Source of the DNA: JAOPZW01 sp963851295
Lineage (GTDB): Bacteria > Actinomycetota > Thermoleophilia > Solirubrobacterales > Solirubrobacteraceae
Reading direction: 5' to 3'
Assembly: GCA_963851295.1 (NCBI GenBank)
Contig: CAWKOS010000009.1
Location: 124,001-188,000 of the forward strand
Length of the DNA: 64,000 nucleotides
Part shown: piece after piece, positions 1 through 8,098 of the stretch
Position numbering within the stretch: position 1 is the first letter of the stretch
Layout of the letters: every line of letters starts with the position of its first letter
Program-made: the position numbers and the translations under genes
Notes under the pieces: model-generated
The model's input: only the letters and a program-made list of their open reading frames with translations
The model's database searches: none
Told to the model about the DNA's origin: nothing

Positions 1-1329
1 GCGGCGTCGCACGTCAAGGTCAAGGCCGTCTACACCAACAAGGCGCCCGGCGGCGTCGCCTACCGCTGCTCGTTCCGCATCACCGAGGCGGTCTACCTCG
101 TCGAGCGGATGGTGGACGCGCTGGCGCTGGAGATGAAGACCGACCCGATCGACCTGCGCATGCGCAGCTTCATCAACGCCGACCAATTCCCGTACGAGAC
201 AACGACGGGCTGGACCTACGACTCCGGCGACTACCACAAGACGATGAAGGTCGCGATGCAGATCGCGGGCTACGAGGAGCTGCGCCGCGAGCAGGCCGAG
301 AAGCGCGCCCGCGGCGAGCTGATGGGCATCGGCGTCTCGTTCTTCACCGAGGGCGTCGGCGCCGGGCCGCGCAAGCACATGGACATCCTCGGCCTGGCCA
401 TGAACGACGGCGCCGACCTGCGCGTGCACCCGTCGGGCAAGGCCGTGGTCTCGATCAGCGCCCAGACCCAGGGCCAGGGCCACGAGACGACCTTCGCGCA
501 GATCGTGGCCGAGGAGCTCGGCATCCCGCCCGAGGACGTCGAGGTCCGCCACGGCGACACCGACAGGTCGCCCTACGGCCTGGGCACCTACGGCAGCCGT
601 TCGACGCCGGTCTCCGGGGGCGCCGTCGCGGTCGTGTCGCGCAAGGTGCGCGACAAGGCGCGCCTGATCGCCGCGACGATGCTCGAGACCCGGCCCGAGG
701 ACCTCGCGTGGGAGAAGGGCCGCTGGTACGTCAAGGGCGACCCCGAGAAGGGCGCGCTCATCGAGGACATCGCTGTGCGCGCCTACAGCGGCGAGCCGAT
801 GCCCGAGGGCATGGAGGGCGGCCTCGACGCGCAGGTCATCTACGACCCGCCCAACCTGACCTATCCCTACGGCGCCTACATCGCCGTCGTCGACGTCGAC
901 CCCGACACCGCCCAGGTCACCGTGCGGCGCTTCATCGCGGTCGACGACTGCGGCGTGCGCATCAACCCGATGATCGTCGACGGCCAGATCCACGGCGGCC
1001 TGGCCGAGGGCGTCGGCATCGCCCTGATGGAGCTCATCTCCTTCGACGAGGAGGGCAACTGCCTGAACTCGTCGTTCATGGACTACCTGATCCCGACCGC
1101 GCTCGAGTGCCCGGACTTCGAGCTCGGCGAGACGGTGACCCCCTGCCCCCACCACCCGCTCGGCGCCAAGGGCGTCGGCGAGTCGCCCAACGTCGGCTCG
1201 CCGCCCGCGATCGTCAACGCCGTCATCGACGCGCTGCACGAGACGCACGGGGTCGACCACATCGACATGCCGTGCACGCCCGCGCGCGTGTGGCGGGCGA
1301 TGCAGGGGCGGGCGGAGCCGCCGCAGTGA
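1..1329 (+). CDS. coxL: Aerobic CO dehydrogenase large (molybdenum) subunit, form I, 5' truncated by window
   Basis: Large catalytic subunit of the molybdenum-copper CO dehydrogenase, which oxidises CO to CO2 and feeds electrons to the respiratory chain. The reading frame is open from base 1, so about 442 C-terminal residues of the usual ~800 are visible. At bases 58-78 it encodes AYRCSFR, the loop with the Cys that carries copper in form I enzymes; form II relatives have AYRGAGR here. Further on are the GQGHET molybdopterin-binding motif (bases ~472-489) and the C-terminal GAKGVGESPNVGSP segment typical of the family. The small and FAD subunits (coxS, coxM) would lie upstream, outside the window. 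coxD and coxE follow on the same strand, supporting a genuine CO dehydrogenase. Family is seen directly; CO as substrate is inferred from the form I motif. Confidence 0.95.
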   Translation, partial: AASHVKVKAVYTNKAPGGVAYRCSFRITEAVYLVERMVDALALEMKTDPIDLRMRSFINADQFPYETTTGWTYDSGDYHKTMKVAMQIAGYEELRREQAEKRARGELMGIGVSFFTEGVGAGPRKHMDILGLAMNDGADLRVHPSGKAVVSISAQTQGQGHETTFAQIVAEELGIPPEDVEVRHGDTDRSPYGLGTYGSRSTPVSGGAVAVVSRKVRDKARLIAATMLETRPEDLAWEKGRWYVKGDPEKGALIEDIAVRAYSGEPMPEGMEGGLDAQVIYDPPNLTYPYGAYIAVVDVDPDTAQVTVRRFIAVDDCGVRINPMIVDGQIHGGLAEGVGIALMELISFDEEGNCLNSSFMDYLIPTALECPDFELGETVTPCPHHPLGAKGVGESPNVGSPPAIVNAVIDALHETHGVDHIDMPCTPARVWRAMQGRAEPPQ

Positions 1330-1357
1330 TCGCCGGCGTCCCCGCCGGCGCACCGGT

Positions 1358-2251
1358 ATGAGCGAGCTCGAGCACCTCGTCCCCGACGTCGAGATGCTCG
1401 CGCAGCGGCTGGCGAGCGTCGACTACCTGGTCGACGAGGGCCTGGCGACCTCGATGTTCCTCAGCGTGCGGCTGCCCCAGCCGCTGCTGCTCGAGGGCCA
1501 GGCGGGCGTCGGCAAGACCGAGGCCGCCAAGGCGCTCGCGGCGATCCTCGACACGCCGCTGATCCGCCTGCAGTGCTACGAGGGCATCGACTCGGCCGAG
1601 GCGCTCTACGAGTGGAACTACCCCCGCCAGCTGCTGAGCATCAGGCTCGCCGAGGCGGAGGGCTCGACCCTGGGCGAGGAGCAGCTCTTCGGGCCCGACT
1701 ACCTCATCCGCCGCCCGCTGCTGCGCGCCCTCGAGCATCCCGGGCCGCGGCCCGCGGTGCTGCTCATCGACGAGATCGACCGCGCCGACGACGACTTCGA
1801 GGCCTTCCTGCTCGAGCTGCTGGCCGAGGCGAGCGTGACGATCCCCGAGCTCGGGACGATCCGCGCGACGCACCCGCCGATCATCGTCCTGACCTCCAAC
1901 CGCACGCGCGACCTGCACGACGCGGTCAAGCGCCGCTGCCTGTATCACTGGATCGCCTACCCGACCCCGGAGCGCGAGGTCGAGATCGTCCGCCGGCGCG
2001 TGCGCGGCGCCTCCGAGACGCTCGCCGTCCAGGTCGCCGACGCCGTCGCCCGGATGCGCGACTCCGACGTGCAGAAGCCCCCGGGGATCGCCGAGGCCAT
2101 CGACTGGGTGGCGGCCCTGAGCCTGCTCGGCGTCGAGGCCCTGGACGCGGCGGCGATCGACCGCACGCTGGGCGCGGTCCTCAAGTACGACGAGGACCAG
2201 GAGGTGATCCGCGCGGCCGGCCTCGAGCAGCTCGTGGGCAGCGGTGAGTGA
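1358..2251 (+). CDS. coxD: CoxD-type AAA+ ATPase (MoxR family)
   Basis: 297-residue MoxR-family AAA+ ATPase. Walker A is GQAGVGKT at residues ~47-54 and Walker B LLIDEID at ~135-141, followed by a sensor-1 Asn in LTSNRT. In Oligotropha, CoxD takes part in maturing the CuSMo active site of CO dehydrogenase, partnered by CoxE. Here the gene lies 28 bp after coxL and its stop overlaps the coxE start by 8 bp (GTGAGTGA), so the two are probably translationally coupled. The ATG at 1358 is chosen because it precedes the conserved N-terminus directly. Role in cofactor maturation is inferred from family and position. Confidence 0.9.
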   Translation: MSELEHLVPDVEMLAQRLASVDYLVDEGLATSMFLSVRLPQPLLLEGQAGVGKTEAAKALAAILDTPLIRLQCYEGIDSAEALYEWNYPRQLLSIRLAEAEGSTLGEEQLFGPDYLIRRPLLRALEHPGPRPAVLLIDEIDRADDDFEAFLLELLAEASVTIPELGTIRATHPPIIVLTSNRTRDLHDAVKRRCLYHWIAYPTPEREVEIVRRRVRGASETLAVQVADAVARMRDSDVQKPPGIAEAIDWVAALSLLGVEALDAAAIDRTLGAVLKYDEDQEVIRAAGLEQLVGSGE

Positions 2252-3584
2252 CGCGCGCGCCTTCCGCGTGGAGACGATCCACGTCGACCTGCCGCCCTTC
2301 GCCGTCGCCTTCGGGCGCCGGCTGCAGGACGCCGGCCTGGCGATGACCCCGGCGCGCGAGGCCGACCTCGCGCGCGCGCTGGCGCTCGTGCGCCCGATCA
2401 GCCGCCGGCGCCTGTACTGGACGGCGCGCGCCGTGCTCGTCTCCGACCCCGCGCAGGTGCCGGCCTTCGACCGCGTCTTCTTCGCGCTCTTCGGCGACCG
2501 CCACAGCGACGAGCGCTTCGATCCCGACGAGACGCGGACGGCCGCCGCCACCGACCACGGCGCCGGCGAGGACCGCGAGGCGCGCGCCGGCGTCTCCGCC
2601 GCCGAGGGCGAGGGTCGCGACGAGGGCGAGGCGATCGACGTCCCGGTGGCGATGGCCAGCGACGAGGAGCGCCTGGCGACCAAGCGCTTCGACGCCCTCG
2701 ATCCCGCCGAGCTCGCGCAGCTCTACCGGCTCATGTCGCACCTGCGGCTCGCCACGCCCGAGCGGCGCACGCGCCGCTTCGCCCGGGGCCGCCGCGGCCG
2801 CCAGATCGACCTGCGGCGCACGCTGCGCACGAGCCTGCGCACCGCCGGCGACCCGGTCCGCCTCGCGCGCCGCCACCGGCGCGTCGTGCGCCGGCGGCTC
2901 GTGCTGCTCTGCGACATCTCGGGCTCGATGGAGCCCTACGCGCGCGCCTACCTGCAGTTCCTGGCGGGCGCGGCGGGCAGCGGTCCGCACGCCGAGGCCT
3001 TCGTCTTCGCCACCCGGCTGACGCGGTTGACCCGCGCGCTGGCCTCGCGCCACCCCGAGCGCGCCATCCAGCGGGCGGCCGCCGCGGCGCCCGACTGGTC
3101 GAGCGGGACGCGCATCGGCGACGCGCTGAAGAGCTTCAACGACCGCCACGGCCGGCGCGGGATGGCGCGCGGGGCGGTCGTCGTGATCCTCTCCGACGGC
3201 TGGGAGCGCGGCGAGCCCGAGCTCGTCGGCCGGGAGATGGCGCGCCTGTCGCGCCTGGCGTACCGGATCGTGTGGGTCAACCCGCGCGTCGGCGCCAGCG
3301 CCTTCTCGGTGCGCGCGGGCGGGATGGTCGCCGCGCTGCCGCACTGCGACGCGCTCGTCAGCGGGCACAGCTTCCGGGCGCTGGGCGAGGTCGTCGAGGC
3401 GATCGGCGCCGACGTGTGCGAGCCGCCCGCGCTGCACGTCCCCGACGGCGCGGATGGCGCCGGCGAGCCCGAGCCCTGGGGCAGCGCGACGCCGGTCCCG
3501 GGGAGCTCGGTGGCGATGCCCAGCGGCCACGGCCCGAGCCGCGGCAACACCACGCCGGGATGGGTGACCGATGACAGCGAGTGA
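2244..3584 (+). CDS. coxE: CoxE-type von Willebrand factor A domain protein
   Basis: 446 residues. The C-terminal half is a VWA domain with an intact metal-ion-dependent adhesion site, DISGS at residues ~224-228 (LLCDISGSME). The N-terminal half is helical with a charged, low-complexity linker (residues ~90-135). MoxR ATPase plus VWA protein is a classic chaperone-like pair; CoxD/CoxE are the version that matures CO dehydrogenase. The GTG start at 2244 overlaps the end of coxD. The gene ends by overlapping the next small gene by 14 bp, so coxD, coxE and the 60-aa gene look like one transcript. Confidence 0.88.
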   Translation: MSDARAFRVETIHVDLPPFAVAFGRRLQDAGLAMTPAREADLARALALVRPISRRRLYWTARAVLVSDPAQVPAFDRVFFALFGDRHSDERFDPDETRTAAATDHGAGEDREARAGVSAAEGEGRDEGEAIDVPVAMASDEERLATKRFDALDPAELAQLYRLMSHLRLATPERRTRRFARGRRGRQIDLRRTLRTSLRTAGDPVRLARRHRRVVRRRLVLLCDISGSMEPYARAYLQFLAGAAGSGPHAEAFVFATRLTRLTRALASRHPERAIQRAAAAAPDWSSGTRIGDALKSFNDRHGRRGMARGAVVVILSDGWERGEPELVGREMARLSRLAYRIVWVNPRVGASAFSVRAGGMVAALPHCDALVSGHSFRALGEVVEAIGADVCEPPALHVPDGADGAGEPEPWGSATPVPGSSVAMPSGHGPSRGNTTPGWVTDDSE

Positions 3585-3753
3585 CGTGAAGGTCTGCATC
3601 TACCCGGGCTGCGAGCGGCCCGCGGTGCCGCCGCACCCGCTGGGCGGTCCGCAGCCCGCGTTCTGCGACCTGGAGGAGCACAACGCGCTGACCGCCCACC
3701 AGGAGCGACAGCGCCGCGCAGGGTCGATCCCCGAGGACAAGGAGAGGCAGTGA
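3571..3753 (+). CDS. Small Cys-containing protein of the cox cluster
   Basis: 60-residue protein starting inside the end of coxE (14-bp overlap) and ending one base into the next start codon. It carries CIYPGC, later a CDLEEH motif and a run of His/Glu (EEHNALTAHQERQ), so metal binding by Cys/His is plausible. Tight coupling on both sides argues that it is really translated and works with CoxE and the CoxL-like protein. I do not recognise a named family; a role in metal or sulfur handling during cofactor maturation is speculation. Confidence 0.65.
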   Translation: MTASDVKVCIYPGCERPAVPPHPLGGPQPAFCDLEEHNALTAHQERQRRAGSIPEDKERQ

Positions 3754-4211
3754 TGGCCAACGAGGCCTACCGCGCGGTCTTCCTGCGCGTGCACCCGACG
3801 GGAAAGATGGTGCTGAGCCTGACCATCGACTCCGACGGCAACGAGCCCCAGTACGCCCAGATCGTCGCCGAGGAGCTCGGCGTCCCCGCCCTGGACGTCA
3901 AGGTCGTGCCCGCCGACACCGACCGCTTCGGCGTCGGCCACGGCTTCAACACGACGCCTTCGGACGGGACGCCCGCGGCGATCGTCGGCGCCACCGGGAA
4001 GATCCGCGACAAGGCCAAGCTGCTCGCCGGGATGGCGCTCGAGACCGCCCCCGAGGCGCTGACGTGGTCCAACGGCGCCTTCGCGGCCGCCGGCGGCGAC
4101 GCGTCGGGGATCCAGACCATCGCCGACGCGGCGCTCTACGCGCACGGCACCGGCGAGCTGCCGCCCGGGGTCGAGGGCGGCCTGGACGCGCAGACCGTCT
4201 ACCGCGACTGA
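3753..4211 (+). CDS. Stand-alone CoxL middle-domain relative, probably non-catalytic
   Basis: 152 residues from the ATG at 3753, preferred over the GTG at 3750 because of GGAGAGG at 3741-3747. It aligns over its length with the middle of the CoxL encoded at the window's left end: YAQIVAEELGV, DTDR, KIRDKAKLLA and GVEGGLDAQ all have close counterparts there. The CoxL motif GQGHET that holds the molybdopterin cofactor is replaced by DGNEPQ, and the Cys loop domain and C-terminal domain are absent. It therefore cannot be a complete enzyme. Position between coxE and coxG suggests an assembly factor or cofactor-docking decoy; a decayed duplicate is the alternative, but the reading frame is clean. 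Confidence 0.75.
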   Translation: MANEAYRAVFLRVHPTGKMVLSLTIDSDGNEPQYAQIVAEELGVPALDVKVVPADTDRFGVGHGFNTTPSDGTPAAIVGATGKIRDKAKLLAGMALETAPEALTWSNGAFAAAGGDASGIQTIADAALYAHGTGELPPGVEGGLDAQTVYRD

Positions 4212-4732
4212 GGCAGGGCGGCGTCGAGCGCGACCTCGACGTCGTCGGCGACCTTGAGCGCGCCGAAGAGCGTCGAGTAGGGCTTCATCCCGAACTCGCT
4301 CTGCGTCACGACGACGGTGGCGCGCACGCGGCCGGCATCGAGGACGACGTCGAAGGCCAGCGGGCGGGTCGCTGCGGCGATCGTGAGCTCCCCCGCGACC
4401 GCGAGCACGTCGCCGCCGAGCTCCACCGCGGTCGAGCGGAAGAAGATCGGGTGGCCCTTGAGCACCTCGCCGACGATCGTCTTGTGGATCTCGGCCTTGT
4501 CGTCGTCGCCGAGGTGCTGGATGCCGCCGGTGCCCTCGAGCACCCGCAGCGATCCCGCGTCGGCGCTCAGCTCGACGCTCGCCTCGTCGCCCACCTCCAG
4601 CGTCGCCTCCCACGCGCCGACCTCGATGAGCAGATCGTGGCCGGCCTTGGCCGCCGCGCCGGTGCGCCCGGTGCGCACCGAGAGCGTCCCGTCGTCGGGG
4701 CCGAGCCTGTAGCTGCCGGGCGGGATGCTCAC
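4199..4732 (-). CDS. YceI-family lipocalin-like protein
   Basis: 177 residues from GTG at 4732; a longer frame to 4795 would run over the coxG ribosome-binding site, so the internal start is preferred. Shows the YceI pattern: PGSYRLGP at the start, KAGHDL, the IFFRSTAV strand, ATRPLAFDV and a C-terminal SEFGMKPYSTLFGALKVAD. YceI proteins are beta-barrels that bind polyisoprenoid lipids. No signal peptide is present, so it is probably cytoplasmic. It is transcribed against the cox genes, and its stop overlaps the end of the CoxL-like gene by 13 bp. A link to quinone handling next to coxG is tempting but unproven. Confidence 0.8.
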   Translation of the reverse strand: MSIPPGSYRLGPDDGTLSVRTGRTGAAAKAGHDLLIEVGAWEATLEVGDEASVELSADAGSLRVLEGTGGIQHLGDDDKAEIHKTIVGEVLKGHPIFFRSTAVELGGDVLAVAGELTIAAATRPLAFDVVLDAGRVRATVVVTQSEFGMKPYSTLFGALKVADDVEVALDAALPQSR

Positions 4733-4794
4733 CCGTGGAACGTAAGCGATCCATAGACTCGCGGTCCACCCGACCGCCCGGAGGAAGCCGTCCA

Positions 4795-5226
4795 ATGGCC
4801 GTAGAGCTCGACCACCCGTTCACGACGTCGAAGCCGCTCGACGAGAGCTACGCCGCGATCCTCGACCTCGAGCGCGTGGTCCCCGCCGTCCAGGGCGGCT
4901 CGGTGCTCGAGCGCACGAGCGACGACGCGGTGCGGGCGCAGATCGTGGTCAAGATGGGCGCCATGTCGATGAAGTTCACCGGCACGGTCGAGGTGACCGA
5001 GAAGGACGAGGCCGCCCACCGCGCGGTCCTCACGGTCAAGTCGCGCGAGGAGGGCGGCCAGGGTCACGCGAACGCCACGGTGGCCTTCGACCTCGCCGAC
5101 GGCGGCGGGACGATCCACACCAACGCCCAGATCACCGGGAAGGCCGCCTCGATGGGCGAGGGCGTCGTCGCGGGCGTGCTCGACGCCCTGATCAAGGACT
5201 TCACGACCAGGCTGGGCGACATCTGA
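4795..5226 (+). CDS. coxG: CoxG-type SRPBCC protein
   Basis: 143 residues starting at ATG 4795 after GAGGAAG at 4781-4787; an upstream in-frame ATG (4735) would overlap the divergent yceI start and lacks homology. SRPBCC (START-like) lipid-binding fold with the CoxG N-terminus (F-T-T-S-K-P-L, then VVPAVQGG) and the KMGAMSMKFTGTVEV strand. CoxG proteins link CO dehydrogenase to the membrane and its quinone pool. This version ends at the last helix with no C-terminal membrane anchor, so it would be soluble. It lies in the cox cluster, divergent from yceI. Confidence 0.87.
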   Translation: MAVELDHPFTTSKPLDESYAAILDLERVVPAVQGGSVLERTSDDAVRAQIVVKMGAMSMKFTGTVEVTEKDEAAHRAVLTVKSREEGGQGHANATVAFDLADGGGTIHTNAQITGKAASMGEGVVAGVLDALIKDFTTRLGDI

Positions 5227-5230
5227 CGCC

Positions 5231-5491
5231 ATGGCGCGCGTCGTGATGCGCGAGGTCCGTCCCGGCGAGGTGCCGCCCGACGGCGGGACCGCGGTCCAGG
5301 ACGACGTCGACCGCCCCGTCTTCCGCGGCAACGGCCCCGACGACTACGTCTGCGTGTCGTGCGGCAACGTCCTGGCCGAGGCGATGCACGACCTGCAGAT
5401 GACCTACAAGGTCCGCGTCCGGTGCGGGCGCTGCGGGACGGTCAACGTCTCGGCCACCGACGTGCACGACCCGAGCCTCAGGCGCCGCTGA
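5231..5491 (+). CDS. Small zinc-ribbon protein of the cox cluster
   Basis: 86 residues, starting 4 bases after the coxG stop without a separate strong ribosome-binding site, so probably coupled to it. Contains a treble of short metal motifs: CVSCGN at residues ~41-46 and CGRCGTVN at ~65-72, i.e. CxxC-x20-CxxC, the pattern of a zinc ribbon. The N-terminal 35 residues are acidic and probably disordered. No named family recognised. The end overlaps the 3' end of the convergent gene at 5478 by 14 bp. Confidence 0.72.
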   Translation: MARVVMREVRPGEVPPDGGTAVQDDVDRPVFRGNGPDDYVCVSCGNVLAEAMHDLQMTYKVRVRCGRCGTVNVSATDVHDPSLRRR

Positions 5492-6095
5492 GGCCGCGCA
5501 GCGCGTCGCGGTGGCGCGCGTAGGCGGCGGCGCCGTCGCCGTCGACGGCCGCGATGCGGATCACCGGCGGGTGGCCCATGGCGGGCGTGGCGAGGTCGCG
5601 CAGGGCGTCGTGGTAGGCGCGCTCGCGCTGGCGCCCGCCGAAGCCGAAGCCCTTGGCGGCCAGCCCGCGCTCCAGGCCGTCGGTGCGCGGCGCGTGCTCG
5701 CGGCACAGCGCGGCGTGCTCGGCGGCGTCGAAGCCCAGCGGCGCGCCGGGGCGGTAGAGCTCGAGCGCCGCCAGGCGAAAGGAGGTGAAGTGCGCCGCGT
5801 CGTCGACCTCGATCACGGTCCCGGTCGGCTCGTGCACGAGCTCGACGGGCAGCAGCAGGTTCTCGCGCGCGGCGTGGAGCACCGAGACGTCGCCGCGCAG
5901 CCGCGCGTAGATCGCCTCGAGCTGCTCGAGCGCGGCGATCACCGGCTCGACGAGCGCCGGGTCGCGGCGCGCCTTCGCGACGCGCTCCAGGCCGACGTGG
6001 CCCTGCTCGCAGAGCCAGTCGAAGGCGGCGGGCCCGAGGACGATCCCGTCGCGCGCGGCCGCCTGCGCGAAGGCCGCGTGGACGTCGCCCGTCAC
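5478..6095 (-). CDS. Unknown 205-residue protein, possible nuclease-like core
   Basis: 205 residues from GTG 6095, which overlaps the stop of the upstream response regulator by 4 bp (GTGA), so it is the third gene of the kinase-regulator operon. The centre reads TVIEVDDAAHFTSFR, resembling the E-x-D-x-x-x-H strand of DUF559/Vsr-type PD-(D/E)XK nuclease folds, followed by a basic, aromatic stretch (FGFGGRQRERAYHDALRDL). The N-terminal half is helical. I do not recognise the family with certainty; nuclease-like fold is an inference from one motif. Confidence 0.6.
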   Translation of the reverse strand: MTGDVHAAFAQAAARDGIVLGPAAFDWLCEQGHVGLERVAKARRDPALVEPVIAALEQLEAIYARLRGDVSVLHAARENLLLPVELVHEPTGTVIEVDDAAHFTSFRLAALELYRPGAPLGFDAAEHAALCREHAPRTDGLERGLAAKGFGFGGRQRERAYHDALRDLATPAMGHPPVIRIAAVDGDGAAAYARHRDALRGLSGA

Positions 6096-6751
6096 GGCGC
6101 GCCCGGCGCGACCAGGCCGCACTCGTAGGCGAGGACCACGGCCTGCGCGCGGTCGTGGAGGTCGAGCTTGGAGAAGATGCGCGCGACGTGGGTCTTGACC
6201 GTCGCGTCGCTCACCACGAGCTCGCGCGCGATGTTGGCGTTCGACGATCCGCGCGCGATCAGGCCGAGGACCTCGAGCTCGCGCGGGGTCAGCTCGGCGA
6301 GCGCCGCCGGGCGGGCGGTCGGGCGCGGCCGGCGCGCGAAGTCCTCGATCAGCCGGCGGGTGATCGTGGGCGCCAGCAGCGCCTCGCCGGCGGCGACGAC
6401 GCGTACCGCGTGCAGCAGCTCGCCGGCGCCCGCGTCCTTGAGCAGGAAGCCGCTGGCGCCGGCGCGCAGCGCCTCGTAGACGTACTCGTCGAGGTCGAAC
6501 GTGGTCAGGATGAGCACCCGCGGCGGCTGGGGCTCGAGCGCGATCAGGCGCGTCGCCTCGATGCCGTCGAGGTTCGGCATGCGGATGTCCAGGAGCACGA
6601 CGTCGGCGCGACGGCGGCGGATGGCGTCGAGCGTCTCGCGCCCGTCGGCCGCCTCGGCGACCACCTCCATGTCGGGCTCGGCGTCGACGATGACGCGAAA
6701 GCCCGCGCGCACGAGCGCCTGGTCGTCGGCGACCACGACGCGGATGGTCAT
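6092..6751 (-). CDS. NarL/LuxR-family response regulator
   Basis: 219 residues: receiver domain (~1-120) with the acidic pair D9/D10, phospho-acceptor D55 in LLDIRMPNLDG, Thr in ILTTFD and Lys in FLLKD; then a C-terminal LuxR-type helix-turn-helix (~150-210; LTPRELEVL, NANIARELVVSDATVKTHVARI). DNA-binding transcription factor activated by the upstream kinase, with which it shares a 4-bp ATGA overlap. Targets are not visible from the sequence. Confidence 0.93.
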   Translation of the reverse strand: MTIRVVVADDQALVRAGFRVIVDAEPDMEVVAEAADGRETLDAIRRRRADVVLLDIRMPNLDGIEATRLIALEPQPPRVLILTTFDLDEYVYEALRAGASGFLLKDAGAGELLHAVRVVAAGEALLAPTITRRLIEDFARRPRPTARPAALAELTPRELEVLGLIARGSSNANIARELVVSDATVKTHVARIFSKLDLHDRAQAVVLAYECGLVAPGAP

Positions 6752-7929
6752 CGCGAGCCTTCCGCGAGCGGCAGACGCACGCGGACCGCGTAGCCCCCGT
6801 CCGGGCGCGGGCCCGCTTCGAGCCGGCCGCCATAGAGGGCGGCGCGCTCGCGCATCCCGATCAGGCCGTGGCCGGAGCCGTTGACGCTGGCGGGCGCCCC
6901 GCGACCGTCGTCGACGATCTCCAGCTCGACCGCGGCCGCGCTGTGGCGGACGACGACGCGCGCCCGCGCGGATCCGGCGTGCTTGAGCGTGTTCGTGAGC
7001 GCCTCCTGGACGATGCGGAAGGCGGCGAGGTCGACGCCCGGCGCGAGCGCGGCGTCCTCGCCCTCGATCCGCAGGTCCACGGCCAGCCCGGCCTCGCGGA
7101 CCTGCTCGACGAGGGCGCCGAGCGAGGCCAGGCCGGGCTGCGGGCCGATCGCGAGCCGGTCGTCGTCGGTGCGCAGGATGCCCAGCAGGCGGCGCAGCTC
7201 GACGAGCGCCTCGCGGCCGCTTGACTCGATCGCCTCGAAGGCCGCCCTCGTCCTATGCTCGTCGGCCACCAGCCGCGGGCCGGCCTGCGCCTGCACGACC
7301 ATCACGCTGACGCTGTGGGCGACGACGTCGTGCAGCTCGCGGGCGATCCGCGTGCGCTCCTCGGCCACCATCGCCCGCACGCGCTCCTCGCGCTCGCTCT
7401 CGAGCTGGCGGGTGCGCTCGGCGAGGAGGTCGACGAGCTGCTGGCGGCGGCGCATGGCGCGTCCGGCCAGCCACGCCACGGCGGCGAAGAAGACCGAGGG
7501 CACGGTGTTCTGGTCGCCGGCGCCGGCGGCGTAGGACCACGCGATCCAGATCGCCGCGGTCGCCGCGCCGACGCCGGCGGCGATGCGATGCGTGCGCCCG
7601 TCGGTGTGCGCCGCCGTGGAGTAGGCGACGATCAGCCACGCGACGAAGACCTCGAAGGAGTACTGCTTGCCGTCGGCCGGGTTGCCGAGCGCGAGCTCGA
7701 GCACGAGCGAGGCGGCGGCGACGGTGACGAGCACGGCGAGCGGGTGGCGGCGTCGCAGGCCCAGCGGCAGGAAGACGAGCAGCGTGGCGAGGATCCCGGC
7801 CCACAGCGGCTCGGCGAAGCGCGTGTGGATGACGTCGGCGAGGCCGACGGCCGCGAGCACGAGCGCAACCGCCCAGTCGACCCCGCCCCGAAGCGAGCGC
7901 CAGCGCCGAGCGATGCGCGTGCGGTCCAC
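6748..7929 (-). CDS. Membrane sensor histidine kinase (HisKA_3 / DesK-NarX type)
   Basis: 393 residues. About five hydrophobic segments occupy residues ~18-160, followed by a coiled segment and the HisKA_3 dimerisation helix with phospho-acceptor H200 in RIARELHDVVAHSVSVM. The HATPase domain has an N-box (IVQEALTNTLKHA) and a G-box (GSGHGLIGMRERAALYGG). Partner of the response regulator immediately downstream. No extracellular sensor domain is evident, so it may sense membrane state or a hydrophobic cue. Confidence 0.92.
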   Translation of the reverse strand: MDRTRIARRWRSLRGGVDWAVALVLAAVGLADVIHTRFAEPLWAGILATLLVFLPLGLRRRHPLAVLVTVAAASLVLELALGNPADGKQYSFEVFVAWLIVAYSTAAHTDGRTHRIAAGVGAATAAIWIAWSYAAGAGDQNTVPSVFFAAVAWLAGRAMRRRQQLVDLLAERTRQLESEREERVRAMVAEERTRIARELHDVVAHSVSVMVVQAQAGPRLVADEHRTRAAFEAIESSGREALVELRRLLGILRTDDDRLAIGPQPGLASLGALVEQVREAGLAVDLRIEGEDAALAPGVDLAAFRIVQEALTNTLKHAGSARARVVVRHSAAAVELEIVDDGRGAPASVNGSGHGLIGMRERAALYGGRLEAGPRPDGGYAVRVRLPLAEGSR

Positions 7930-8098
7930 GGGCTGACCGTAGCGGCGGCCACGTCTGCGCGCATCATCCGGGGACCCGACCTCGCCCCGCCTCAGATCAC
8001 CCTGTGGGTGTAGGCGGGATACGGCGGCGCTGCGACGACGCGTCGGGAGCCCGCGCCTAGCCTCGGCGCCGTCGTATCAACCGCTCAAAGGAGTCGCC

